From JBGOUJ01 sp041477005 (GTDB lineage: Bacteria; Acidobacteriota; Terriglobia; Bryobacterales; JACQDG01), in the NCBI GenBank assembly GCA_041477005.1, contig JBGOUJ010000070.1:1-19619 (forward strand): a DNA stretch of 19,619 nt, written 5' to 3'. Shown in pieces: positions 6,357 through 13,435 of the stretch. Numbering within the stretch: the stretch's first letter is position 1; every line of letters begins with the position of its first letter. A program made the position numbers and the translations under genes. The notes under the pieces are model-generated. The model searched no databases, had not been told where the DNA came from, and saw only the letters and a program-made list of their open reading frames with translations.

Positions 6357-7727
6357 TTACGGGATTACGTTGTAATCGCCGGCGGTCGTCCAGAGGGGAA
6401 AAGACAGGCCGTCACGGTCGTAAACCACCTTCCCGTCACGGACCGTTAAGACACACTCCAGGTTTTTTGTTCCGAGTCGTTTCTTGTGGCTGGAGTCGAT
6501 GAAGGCGAAGACTCCGGTCCGGAGCTCGAATACCGCGATGTCGGCGGTGCGGCCTTCTTCGAGCGTGCCCATTTCAGGATAGCGATGGATGGCTTTGGCG
6601 GGGTTCACCGTCGCCCGGCGGATGGCGTCATCCAAGGGCATGCCCAGGGTCATGAGTTTTGAGATGCAGTTGGGGACGCTGACCTGGTTCATGACGCTTC
6701 CCGGGTGGAGGTCCGTGCCGATCGTGTCGGGGGGGAAGCCTTGTTGCATGGCGCGGGTGGCAACGGGCCAGAGGAAGCTACCGCCGCCGTGGCCGAGATC
6801 GAGGAGCACGCCCCGTTTACGCGCGGCGAGCGCGGCCGGCGTAAGCTTACCGGTGAACCGGTCGAGCAGCTCGAGCTGCTCGTCGTTATACATGTGCGTG
6901 TGGATGTCGCCGGGGCGCATGACGTCGAGGAGCTTTTCCCCCGTGGTGCGGCCGTCGATGGTTTGAATGCTGCTGTCGCTGAGAACCGGGGTTCCGGCAA
7001 GGCGGCCAGCTTCGACGGCGCGCTTCAGAGCCGTGAAGCCCTTGTGGCGGTAGTGGGCCGTCTTAATGCCTACGATCAGGTTGGGATACTGCTTGACCTT
7101 GGCGGCGGTGGCGGCGGGGTCCATGTCTTGTTCGTTGCTCTCACCCTGGGAGCCGTCCCTCATGCCTTGACCGACGATGTTGAGAAATGCCAGGACGCGG
7201 GTGGCGGATTTGTCGATTATGCTGGCCTTGAAATCCTCGAACGTGCGCCAGCCGGAGGTGCCAGCGTCGCAGACCGTGGTGGTGCCGGCAATCAGGGCGA
7301 CATCGTCGGGAAACAGCGTGCTCTCGCGGGCGTGAGTATAGACGTGCACGTGGAGGTCGATCAGGCCGGGGGTCACGTAGAGACCGGCGGCGTCAACAAC
7401 TTTCCTGGCCTGGGCGGCGGGGATGTCGGGGGCCACGCGGGCGATCTTGTTGCCGGCCACGGCAACATCAAGGATGCGGTCCATGTTAGTGGCAGGATCG
7501 ATCACGTGGCCGTGCTTGAGCACCAAGTCGTAGGTCTGAGAGAGGCCAATCCCAAGGAGCCACGGATGAACACAGAGGAACACAGATAAGAGTCTCTTGA
7601 TTTTCGATCTGTGTTTATCTGTGTTCATCTGGTCGGTGACTGTGCCCAGAATCTCGGTGGAAGTCGTTTGGGCGGCAGCGCCAGCGGTGAGGACTAGCAA
7701 GCAGGAAATGACTGACGGGCGTTTCAT
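6357..7727 (-). CDS. Exported amidohydrolase/deacetylase-family metallohydrolase
   Basis: 456 residues from the ATG preceded by GGGAGG at five bases. The catalytic part (about residue 65 to the end) is a TIM-barrel amidohydrolase: VTPGLIDLHVHVY (metal ligands H126, H128), VGIKTAHY (candidate carboxylated K222), DIHTH (H276, H278), DLGHGGGSF (H313) and GTDLHPGS (D339). The composition resembles the amidohydrolase/deacetylase group related to D-aminoacylases and dihydroorotases; the substrate is unknown. The N-terminus is odd. Residues 1-33 look like the leader of an Oar/TonB-receptor protein (AAAQ, then TEILGTVTDQ). Residues 34-62 are translated from a hairpin repeat. An ATG at 7628 inside the repeat would also give a plausible signal peptide (KHRSKIKR then LLSVFLCVHPWLLGIG). 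Confidence 0.85.
   Translation of the reverse strand: MKRPSVISCLLVLTAGAAAQTTSTEILGTVTDQMNTDKHRSKIKRLLSVFLCVHPWLLGIGLSQTYDLVLKHGHVIDPATNMDRILDVAVAGNKIARVAPDIPAAQARKVVDAAGLYVTPGLIDLHVHVYTHARESTLFPDDVALIAGTTTVCDAGTSGWRTFEDFKASIIDKSATRVLAFLNIVGQGMRDGSQGESNEQDMDPAATAAKVKQYPNLIVGIKTAHYRHKGFTALKRAVEAGRLAGTPVLSDSSIQTIDGRTTGEKLLDVMRPGDIHTHMYNDEQLELLDRFTGKLTPAALAARKRGVLLDLGHGGGSFLWPVATRAMQQGFPPDTIGTDLHPGSVMNQVSVPNCISKLMTLGMPLDDAIRRATVNPAKAIHRYPEMGTLEEGRTADIAVFELRTGVFAFIDSSHKKRLGTKNLECVLTVRDGKVVYDRDGLSFPLWTTAGDYNVIP
7565..7629. repeat. Hairpin repeat inside the amidohydrolase leader
   Basis: Two 23-nt arms, 7565-7587 and 7607-7629, are inverted copies differing at two positions, separated by 19 nt. The motif (built on GAACACAGA and TCTGTGTT) resembles a simple hairpin repeat seen across acidobacterial intergenic regions. 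Here it lies within an open reading frame and adds no stop codon. Confidence 0.85.
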
Positions 7728-7773
7728 GTTGCCTCCCTCGAGGTCGAGGAGAATATAACACGGGTTCACGCCC

Positions 7774-7849
7774 CAGGAGCCAGAAGTCAGACTAGACACC
7801 CGGCCAAAGGACGGGTGGTGCGCAGAGACGTCGGGCGTGCTGTTTTAGT
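7774..7849 (+). repeat. Dispersed repeat R, copy 1 (upstream of kinase)
   Basis: Shares with copy 2 (11714-11790) the string CAGGAG..GGAAGTCAG-like head, then CCGGCCAA, and the core GGTGGTGCGCAGAGAC followed by TCGGGCG and a T-rich end with TTTTAG. Copy 3 (12284-12331) has the CCGGCCAA-to-TTTAG part only. The start can fold as ACCCG...CGGGT (7798-7816). This copy ends two bases before the kinase -10 element. Confidence 0.8.
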
Positions 7850-7852
7850 TGC

Positions 7853-7858
7853 TAGAAT
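7853..7858 (+). promoter_or_regulatory. Leaderless-type promoter of the kinase gene
   Basis: TAGAAT followed after seven bases by the ATG at 7866. The upstream in-frame ATG at 7857 overlaps the hexamer itself. The arrangement matches argD and both PIG-L genes and is conserved in the kinase stub at 6206. No good -35 is seen at 17 nt. Confidence 0.55.
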
Positions 7859-7865
7859 GACTCGG

Positions 7866-10643
7866 ATGCTCGGCAAGACGATCTTGCACTACCGCATCGT
7901 GGAGAAGCTCGGTGGCGGCGGCATGGGGGTGGTGTACAAGGCCGAGGACACCAAGCTCGGCCGCACCGTCGCCCTGAAATTCCTGCCGGATGAGCTGGCT
8001 CGCGACCACCAAGCCATCGAGCGGTTCCGCCGCGAGGCGCGCGCGGCCTCGGCCCTGAATCATCCGCACATCTGTACCATCCACGACATCGAGGAGAACG
8101 AGGGACAGCCGTTCATTGTCATGGAGCTGCTCGAAGGGCAGACGCTGAAGCTGCATATCGGCGGGAAGCCGCTGCCGATCGACCGCATCCTGGAGCTGGC
8201 GACGCAGATTGCCGATGCGCTGGATGCCGCGCACGCGAAGGGAATCGTCCACCGGGACATCAAGCCGGCGAACCTGTTCGTCACCCAGCGCGGGGACGCC
8301 AAGATCCTGGACTTCGGCTTGGCCAAGCTGCCGCCGGAAGCTAATGACGCCCGGACGATGGCCGCGGCGGAGCCGCTCACGAGCGCCGGGGCGGCGATCG
8401 GCACGGTGGCCTACATGTCGCCGGAGCAGGCGCGCGGGGAGAAAATCGATGTTCGCAGCGACCTGTTCTCATTCGGCGCCGTGCTTTATGAGATGGCGAC
8501 CGGGCAGCCGGCGTTCGGCGGCAATACAACGGCGGTGACCTTTGAGGCGATTCTCAACCGGGCTCCGGCGTTGCCTTCACGCCAGAACGCAGAGCTGCCT
8601 CCGGAGCTGGATCGCATCATCGGCAAGGCCGTGGAGAAAGATCGCGAGCTGCGCTACCAGACGGCCAGCGAGCTGCGCAGCGACCTGAAGCGGCTGAAGC
8701 GCGACAGCGATTCCGCCTCGGCGGCGACCGTGGCGCCGGCGGCGCCGAGCAGGAAATGGTGGAAGGTTCTGGTCCCTGCGGCGGTGGTTGTGGCGGCGCT
8801 GGCGGTGGCGGGATATGTCTACTTTCCTCGCCCGCCGGCCATGAGCGAGCGCGACTCGATCGTGCTGGCGGACTTCGTCAATACCACCGGCGAAGCGGTT
8901 TTTGACGGGACGCTCAAGCAGGCGCTGGCCGTGCAGCTCGAACAGTCACCCTATCTGAATGTTTTCCCGGAGGCGCGCGTGCGGCAGACGCTGCGGCTGA
9001 TGGGGCGCTCGCCGGAGGAGCGCGTCACGGCCCCTATCGCCAGGGAAATCGGCGAGCGCGAAGGCAGCAAGGCGATGCTGACCGGCTCCATCGCCGGGCT
9101 CGGCAGCCACTACGTCATCACCCTGGACGCGGTGAACTGCCGCAGCGGCGAGACCCTGGCCAGGGAGCAGGTGGAGGCCGACAGCAAGGAAAAAGTGCTC
9201 CAGGCGCTGGGCAAGGCGGCGTCGAACATGCGGAGCAAGCTGGGCGAGTCGCTCAGCTCGATTCAGAAACTCGACGCCTCGATCGAGGCTACTACGTCCT
9301 CGCTCGAAGCCTTAAAGGCCTTTAGCTTCGGAGAGGCGCAGCGGGCCAAGGGGTCCGAGGACGGCGCCCTCCCGTTTTACAAGCGGGCCATCGATCTGGA
9401 CCCCAACTTTGCTCTCGCTTACGCCCGGCTGGGAACGGTCTACTCCAACTTCGGCGAGGATGAGCTCGCCGTGCGGCACACGCAGAAAGCGTTCGAGCTG
9501 CGCGACCGGGTGAGCGAGCGGGAGCGGTTCTATATTTCTAGTCATTATTACGACACTGTCACCGGGGAGCAGGAGAAAGTCATTGAAACATACACCCTGT
9601 GGAGCCACACCTATCCGAGGGACTCGACCCCGTTCAACAACCTGGCCGCGCGCTACCAGATGGCCGGCCAGTTCGAAAAGTCGCTCGAACTCGCCCGGGA
9701 AGCCTTGCGGCTCAATCCCAACGATCCGCACCCTCACCTGATCCTGGCGCAGGCCTACATGGGCCTGAACCGGTTCGATGAAGCCAAGGCCATCTGCGAG
9801 CAGGTGGTGGCGCGAAAGATCGACTATCCGATGACCCGCGGCACGCTTTACACGATTGCCTTCATGCAGGGCGATGCGCCGGCGATGGAGCGGGAGGCGC
9901 AGGCCGTCAAAGGGAAGACCGGAGAATTCAGCATGGCGTTCATGGAGGCCGCCGCCGCGGCTTCTGAGGGCAAGCTCGAGAAGGCCCGGGGACTGTTTCG
10001 CCGCTCCATCGAGCTGGCGCAGCACGAAAACTTGAAAGAGCTGGCGGCCTCCATCACCACGGCGGAGGCTGGAACAGAAGTGAGTGTTGGGAATCTGCGG
10101 CCGGCTCGCGATCTGGCTTTGTCGGCTTTGGCGGTGGGCCAGGGCCGCATCGTCACGCCGCAGGCCGCGGTTGTACTGGCGCTCGCTGGTGACGCCGGCC
10201 AGGCGCAGAAGCTGATCGACGATCTGGTCCGGCGCTTTCCGCTGGATACCATGGTGAACTCGCTCGCGGTCCCGACGGTCCGCGGCGCGATGGAGCTACA
10301 GCGGGGCAACGCCGCCAAGGCGATCGAGTCGTTGCGGGCGGCCACGCCTTACGAACTGCCGATTGTCGCGCCCATTTACCTGCGCGGCCAGGCCTACCTG
10401 CGCTTGCGGTCGGGGCCGGAGGCGGCGGCCGAGTTCCAGAAGATCCTGGATCACAAAGGCGTCACCGTACTGTCGATGTTCTACCCACTGGCTCATCTCG
10501 GGGTGGCTCGCGCCTGGGCGATGGCCGGGGACACAGCGAAGAGCCGCAAGGCGTATCAGGATTTTCTGGCCCTTTGGAAGGACGCCGACGCGGGGATTCC
10601 GGTTCTGCAGGAAGCACGCAAGGAATACGCCAAGCTGCGGTGA
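7866..10643 (+). CDS. Membrane-anchored Ser/Thr protein kinase with TPR region
   Basis: 925 residues. The kinase domain (about 8-275) has all catalytic motifs: glycine loop LGGGGMG, VALK (K38), helix-C Glu (E57), HRDIKPAN (D131), DFG (149-151) and the activation-segment end GTVAYMSPEQ. One transmembrane helix at about 301-320 follows a short basic linker. The extracytoplasmic part starts with a domain typical of this family (IVLADFVNTTGEAVFDGTLKQAL to about residue 460) and continues as tetratricopeptide repeats to the C-terminus (for example AIDLDPNFALAYARLGTVY and ALRLNPNDPHPHLILAQAYMGL). Such kinases are greatly expanded in Acidobacteriota; their signals are mostly unknown. Nothing in the neighbours suggests a substrate. 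The ATG at 7866 is chosen over 7857 because the latter lies in the -10 element. Confidence 0.93.
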   Translation: MLGKTILHYRIVEKLGGGGMGVVYKAEDTKLGRTVALKFLPDELARDHQAIERFRREARAASALNHPHICTIHDIEENEGQPFIVMELLEGQTLKLHIGGKPLPIDRILELATQIADALDAAHAKGIVHRDIKPANLFVTQRGDAKILDFGLAKLPPEANDARTMAAAEPLTSAGAAIGTVAYMSPEQARGEKIDVRSDLFSFGAVLYEMATGQPAFGGNTTAVTFEAILNRAPALPSRQNAELPPELDRIIGKAVEKDRELRYQTASELRSDLKRLKRDSDSASAATVAPAAPSRKWWKVLVPAAVVVAALAVAGYVYFPRPPAMSERDSIVLADFVNTTGEAVFDGTLKQALAVQLEQSPYLNVFPEARVRQTLRLMGRSPEERVTAPIAREIGEREGSKAMLTGSIAGLGSHYVITLDAVNCRSGETLAREQVEADSKEKVLQALGKAASNMRSKLGESLSSIQKLDASIEATTSSLEALKAFSFGEAQRAKGSEDGALPFYKRAIDLDPNFALAYARLGTVYSNFGEDELAVRHTQKAFELRDRVSERERFYISSHYYDTVTGEQEKVIETYTLWSHTYPRDSTPFNNLAARYQMAGQFEKSLELAREALRLNPNDPHPHLILAQAYMGLNRFDEAKAICEQVVARKIDYPMTRGTLYTIAFMQGDAPAMEREAQAVKGKTGEFSMAFMEAAAAASEGKLEKARGLFRRSIELAQHENLKELAASITTAEAGTEVSVGNLRPARDLALSALAVGQGRIVTPQAAVVLALAGDAGQAQKLIDDLVRRFPLDTMVNSLAVPTVRGAMELQRGNAAKAIESLRAATPYELPIVAPIYLRGQAYLRLRSGPEAAAEFQKILDHKGVTVLSMFYPLAHLGVARAWAMAGDTAKSRKAYQDFLALWKDADAGIPVLQEARKEYAKLR

Positions 10644-10769
10644 TCTTATGGATCGGCTGCCATAGCGGGCGTAATCCGCACCAAGGTCGAGGTAGGGGAC
10701 GTCGATCGGGCGGTGGATCCGACAGAAGATGTGCCACGCGAATTCCAGCGCCAGTAACGCCAGCAAGCA

Positions 10770-10798
10770 TTGCGTTCTACGATGCCATAGGGTATACT
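10770..10798 (+). promoter_or_regulatory. Sigma-70-type promoter of the RelE/ParE module
   Basis: TTGCGT (10770-10775), a 17-nt spacer, and TATACT (10793-10798), which is close to consensus. The antitoxin GTG begins only four bases after the -10, so either the transcript is leaderless from this GTG or translation begins at the ATG at 10857. Confidence 0.6.
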
Positions 10799-10802
10799 GA
10801 TA

Positions 10803-11093
10803 GTGTGGGCTAACACGATCCTCGACCTCGCTCAGCAACAGCAGCAGGCGCGTGCGATGATTGATCGACTCGCCCCGGAACAACTCTCCGCCGTGCGCCG
10901 CCTGCTCGAAGTCATGCTCGATCCCGTATCCCGCAAGTTGGCAACCGCGCCGATGGAGGACGAGCCGATCAGCGAAGAAGAACAGCGCGCCGTTGAAGCA
11001 TCGAAGGCCTGGTTTGAGAAGAACGGTGGCAAAGGCATTCCGCATGAACAGATCCTTGCCGAGTTCGGCCCGCAGACGGACGATTCCCGCTGA
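10803..11093 (+). CDS. Antitoxin of RelE/ParE-type module
   Basis: 96 residues from a GTG start. A coiled N-terminal helix (LAQQQQQARAMIDRLAPEQLSAVRRLLEVMLD) is followed by an acidic, probably flexible tail (MEDEPISEEEQRAVEASKAWFEKNGGKGIPHEQILAEFG) typical of antitoxins paired with RelE-fold toxins in this phylum. It has no evident ribbon-helix-helix motif, so how it binds DNA, if it does, is unclear. The stop is 21 nt before the toxin ATG. An alternative start is the ATG at 10857, which would remove the first 18 residues. Confidence 0.75.
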   Translation: MWANTILDLAQQQQQARAMIDRLAPEQLSAVRRLLEVMLDPVSRKLATAPMEDEPISEEEQRAVEASKAWFEKNGGKGIPHEQILAEFGPQTDDSR

Positions 11094-11114
11094 GTATCCA
11101 CTCCCCGAAGACCA

Positions 11115-11366
11115 ATGGCTCTCCGCGTTGATTGGTCCGATCATGCCCGCGCCGACGTTCGCTGTCTCGACAAGCCCACCGCCATGCGGATTTTGGACGG
11201 CCTACATCGGTTTCTCGTCACCGAACACGGCGACGTGAAACAACTTCAGGGCGTTGACCCGCCCGAGTTTCGCTTGCGCCACGGCGATTACCGCCTCCGC
11301 TTCAGCCAACACGGGGACACGCTCCGCATTCACAGCGTCAAGCACCGTTCGGAGGCCTACCGCTGA
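11115..11366 (+). CDS. RelE/ParE-family toxin
   Basis: 83 residues with the compact RelE fold pattern: MALRVDWSDHARADVRCLDKPTAMRILDGLHRF (helical hairpin), then FRLRHGDYRLRFSQHGDTLRIHSVKHRSEAYR (the Arg-rich beta-sheet and ending). RelE-type members cleave mRNA on the ribosome and ParE-type members poison gyrase; the sequence alone does not separate them. It is intact and follows its antitoxin. The gene ends exactly where the lactonase remnant begins, which suggests the module was inserted into, or joined by deletion to, that gene. Confidence 0.85.
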   Translation: MALRVDWSDHARADVRCLDKPTAMRILDGLHRFLVTEHGDVKQLQGVDPPEFRLRHGDYRLRFSQHGDTLRIHSVKHRSEAYR

Positions 11367-11695
11367 GCCCTTTCGCCGGCACGACTCTTACATCGGAAAT
11401 GATTGTCTCGCAGGACGGAAAGACCGTCTATGCTCTCAACCGGCTTCACGACACCATCGCCATCTTCAGAATCGGTGCATCCGGCGAGCCCAGGTTTGTT
11501 GGGGAGGAGTGGACCCGGGGCGATTAATCCGCGGAGCTGCAACATCGATCCTACCGGGAATTTCCTGTACGCGTGCAATCACAGAGGTGACAGCATCACC
11601 ACGTTTCGCATGATGGAGACGGGGGCAAACTGAGGTTCACCGACCAATACACCGCGGTTGGCAGCCCGGCTGTCATCACCTTCCTCTCGATCTAA
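11367..11695 (+). pseudogene. 3' remnant of a lactonase-type beta-propeller gene
   Basis: Three reading frames in series encode the end of a YbhE/6-phosphogluconolactonase-like propeller: SPFAGTTLTSEMIVSQDG, KTVYALNRLHDTIAIFRI up to a TAA near 11527; then NPRSCNIDPTGNFLYACNHR and GDSITTFRM in a second frame; then GKLRFTDQYTAVGSPAVITF in a third, ending at TAA 11693-11695. At least two frameshifts are needed (near 11520 and 11617). The upstream part, about two thirds of a normal gene, is absent, replaced by the toxin-antitoxin module. No start codon is present. Confidence 0.8.
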
Positions 11696-11713
11696 GAACA
11701 GGAAGACAGAAAT

Positions 11714-11790
11714 CAGGAGGCGGAAGTCAGAATAAAGACCCGGCCAAGCAACCGGTGGTGCGCAGAGACCTCGGGCGGGCTGTTTTTAGT
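11714..11790 (+). repeat. Dispersed repeat R, copy 2
   Basis: Same order of blocks as copy 1: a GGAAGTCAG head, CCGGCCAA, then GGTGGTGCGCAGAGAC and a T-rich end (TGTTTTTAGT). The region just before it (11699-11730) is rich in CAGAA/CAGGA-type short repeats. It lies beyond the stop codon of the conserved small gene at 11825. Confidence 0.8.
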
Positions 11791-11824
11791 CCGCGCGTGG
11801 TGACCCTGGGAACCCTCGCAGCGG

Positions 11825-12211
11825 TCAGGGGATCGTCTCGCCGGTCCACCGATCGCGGTTAGCCCAGAAAGGACACTGCGGACAGACCTGGCCTTCCAGG
11901 TAGTCCACACCTTCTTCGTGCGGGCAGCCGATGATCCGGTTGGTCGCCACGACCGACAGGACCTCGTGGCTCTGGATGAACTCGATTACCTGTTGGCCGA
12001 TTGCCGGATCGGTGCGCACGTCGCTCTTGTCACTGAACCATCGCTCCAGATCGAGGACGTTGGCGTTCTCAGCCGGGAGGATCGCGACAGCGACCTTGGA
12101 TGCACGGGTGTCGTCCGGGCCGTAGAACGCCACCGTGGCCACCGGGTAACCGCGGAAGCCCCGGCGCGCTTTCTTCTGAAGCGGTGAGACCGAACGACGC
12201 TTGATCTTCAT
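11825..12211 (-). CDS. Conserved protein with C-terminal Cys/His motif, function unknown
   Basis: 128 residues. The ATG at 12211 is preferred because GGAG lies seven bases upstream; an ATG two codons earlier abuts the GGAG. The N-terminus is very basic (MKIKRRSVSPLQKKARRGFRGY). A middle alpha/beta region follows (PVATVAFYGPDD, ASKVAVAILP, RWFSDKSDVRTD). The C-terminus has GCPHEEGVDY and CPQCPFWANRDRWTGE. The C-x-H and CPxCP cysteines could bind a metal. I have seen proteins with this CPHEEG/CPxCPFW signature annotated only as hypothetical; I know no function. It stands alone, between two direct copies of repeat R. Confidence 0.75.
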   Translation of the reverse strand: MKIKRRSVSPLQKKARRGFRGYPVATVAFYGPDDTRASKVAVAILPAENANVLDLERWFSDKSDVRTDPAIGQQVIEFIQSHEVLSVVATNRIIGCPHEEGVDYLEGQVCPQCPFWANRDRWTGETIP

Positions 12212-12283
12212 CGCCATTCTCCAAGAAGTTCCGGTCCGCCCAACGCCACCGTTCGGCGGCCCGCAGCAAGCGTGCTGCAACAT

Positions 12284-12331
12284 CCGGCCAAACGACGGGT
12301 GGTGCGCAGAGACGTCGGGCGTACGGTTTAG
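12284..12331 (+). repeat. Dispersed repeat R, copy 3 (short form)
   Basis: CCGGCCAA, then GGGTGGTGCGCAGAGACGTC and TTTAG, nearly identical to copy 1 over about 48 nt, but lacking the GGAAGTCAG head. In the folded start, the ACCCG arm of copy 1 is ATCCG here, still able to pair with CGGGT through a G-U. Confidence 0.8.
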
Positions 12332-12379
12332 GCACGAAAATGAACGGACAGCAAGTGCCGTGTCAATTTGCCCTGCGCG

Positions 12380-12892
12380 CTAGAGCCGCATCCCCGAGAT
12401 TTCCCTGGCCCTGGGATTTGCCATGGCGGCACGAATCAAGCCATTCCACCGAGTCTGCTCTGCTCCATTACGACTATGGTCCGTCTGCCGATCGTATGCC
12501 GCGTCGATCGCCTCTGCTCGTGCGGCATGGGTGTCCCTGACCCGTTGCACTTGCGCCCCTAAATCCTGTGTCGACGACGCTGCCAGGGACTCCATCTCCC
12601 GCGCCAAGGCGCGGACTCCCACAATGAGCAGATCGTAATGCCCCTGCTCGTGCTCTAACAGCTCCGCTGTCTGCGCCGCTGTTCGCACCACCATGGTGTT
12701 GGTCTGGTTGAGTCCGACAAGGATCGTGAAGCTGGCCAAGCGAAACTGGCCGCGCCCGTGCTCGATGCGCATTTGCGGAATTGACGTCTCTGGATTGACT
12801 TGCGCCTCTTCGTCGCTATCGGGAATCGAGTCCACAAGCCGAAACGAGCTCCAGGTAAGGCGAGCTGGGTTAGCGGTGACGTTGATGGCCAT
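12380..12892 (-). CDS. DUF922-like putative zinc metalloprotease
   Basis: 170 residues. The key feature is LLEHEQGHYDL (H81, E82, H85), an HExxH-type zinc site in the context seen in the DUF922 predicted Zn-dependent proteases. It is preceded by an antiparallel-looking strand region (LTWSSFRLVDSIPDSDEEA, QFRLASFTILVGLNQTNTMV). The C-terminal third is a charged helix (ESLAASSTQDLGAQVQRVRD). No signal peptide is visible, unlike many members. GAGGAA six bases before the ATG overlaps the folK stop, and the gap to folK is nine bases, so it is probably co-transcribed and translationally coupled as the last gene of the ruvA-ruvB-folK run. The family link rests mainly on the one motif. Confidence 0.65.
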   Translation of the reverse strand: MAINVTANPARLTWSSFRLVDSIPDSDEEAQVNPETSIPQMRIEHGRGQFRLASFTILVGLNQTNTMVVRTAAQTAELLEHEQGHYDLLIVGVRALAREMESLAASSTQDLGAQVQRVRDTHAARAEAIDAAYDRQTDHSRNGAEQTRWNGLIRAAMANPRAREISGMRL

Positions 12893-12901
12893 AGGTATTC
12901 C

Positions 12902-13435
12902 TCATGCGATAGATGACTTGCTGATTTGTTGATTCGTTGGCTGCCCGATCCGCCTGACGGCGCTACGATCCTGGGTGGCCGCGAGCAGCTCCCGAATGGT
13001 CAGATGACTCGCCGGATGGCGCAGCTCGGGGGCCAGCTCCAGCAGCGGCTCGAGCACGAAGCGGCGCTCGGCCAGCCGGGGGTGCTGCACGGTCAGCCGC
13101 GCCGAGCGGATCGAGAAGTTGCCATAGAAAAGGATGTCGAGATCGATGGTCCTCGGCCCGGGGCGCCCCCGGTGGCCGGCCAGCCGCCGGCGGCCGAGGC
13201 GGATCTCGATCCCCTGCAGCCGGTCGAGCAGTTGGGTAGGGAAGAGCGCCGTCTCCGCCTCCACGACCCGGTTCAGAAACCACGGCTGCGTCCGGATCCC
13301 CACCGGCTCGGTCTCGTAGACCGATGACGCTCGCTTCACATCGACACCAGCGCGGCCCAGTTCCTCGATGGCCCGGCTGAGATGCTCCATCCGGTCACCG
13401 AGGTTTGACCCCACGGAAAGGTAAACGGTATTCAA
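12902..13435 (-). CDS. folK: 2-amino-4-hydroxy-6-hydroxymethyldihydropteridine pyrophosphokinase
   Basis: 177-residue HPPK, which pyrophosphorylates the pterin in folate synthesis. Motifs: YLSVGSNLGDR at residues 5-15, SSVYETEPVG (38-46), WFLNRVVEAET, and GRPGPRTIDLDILFYG with the metal-binding D98 and D100, then HPRLAERRFVLEPLLE. The start is a TTG that overlaps the ruvB stop (TTGA); no ATG or GTG fits the conserved N-terminus. The last 20 or so residues (QPTNQQISKSSIA) are low-complexity and may come from a repeat-like sequence. Confidence 0.93.
   Translation of the reverse strand: MNTVYLSVGSNLGDRMEHLSRAIEELGRAGVDVKRASSVYETEPVGIRTQPWFLNRVVEAETALFPTQLLDRLQGIEIRLGRRRLAGHRGRPGPRTIDLDILFYGNFSIRSARLTVQHPRLAERRFVLEPLLELAPELRHPASHLTIRELLAATQDRSAVRRIGQPTNQQISKSSIA

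Noticed and set aside
10660..10775. A minus-strand stretch between kinase and antitoxin translating as LLALEFAWHIFCRIHRPID and YLDLGADYARYG.
   Set aside because: It looks protein-like, but the frame runs on through the opposite strands of neighbouring genes, has no start or homology that I can name, and overlaps the toxin-antitoxin promoter. It may be a relic but cannot be supported.
11714..12331. Integron cassette with attC sites around the Cys/His gene.
   Set aside because: The flanking repeats lack the paired core and inverse-core layout of attC sites, and no integrase is visible.
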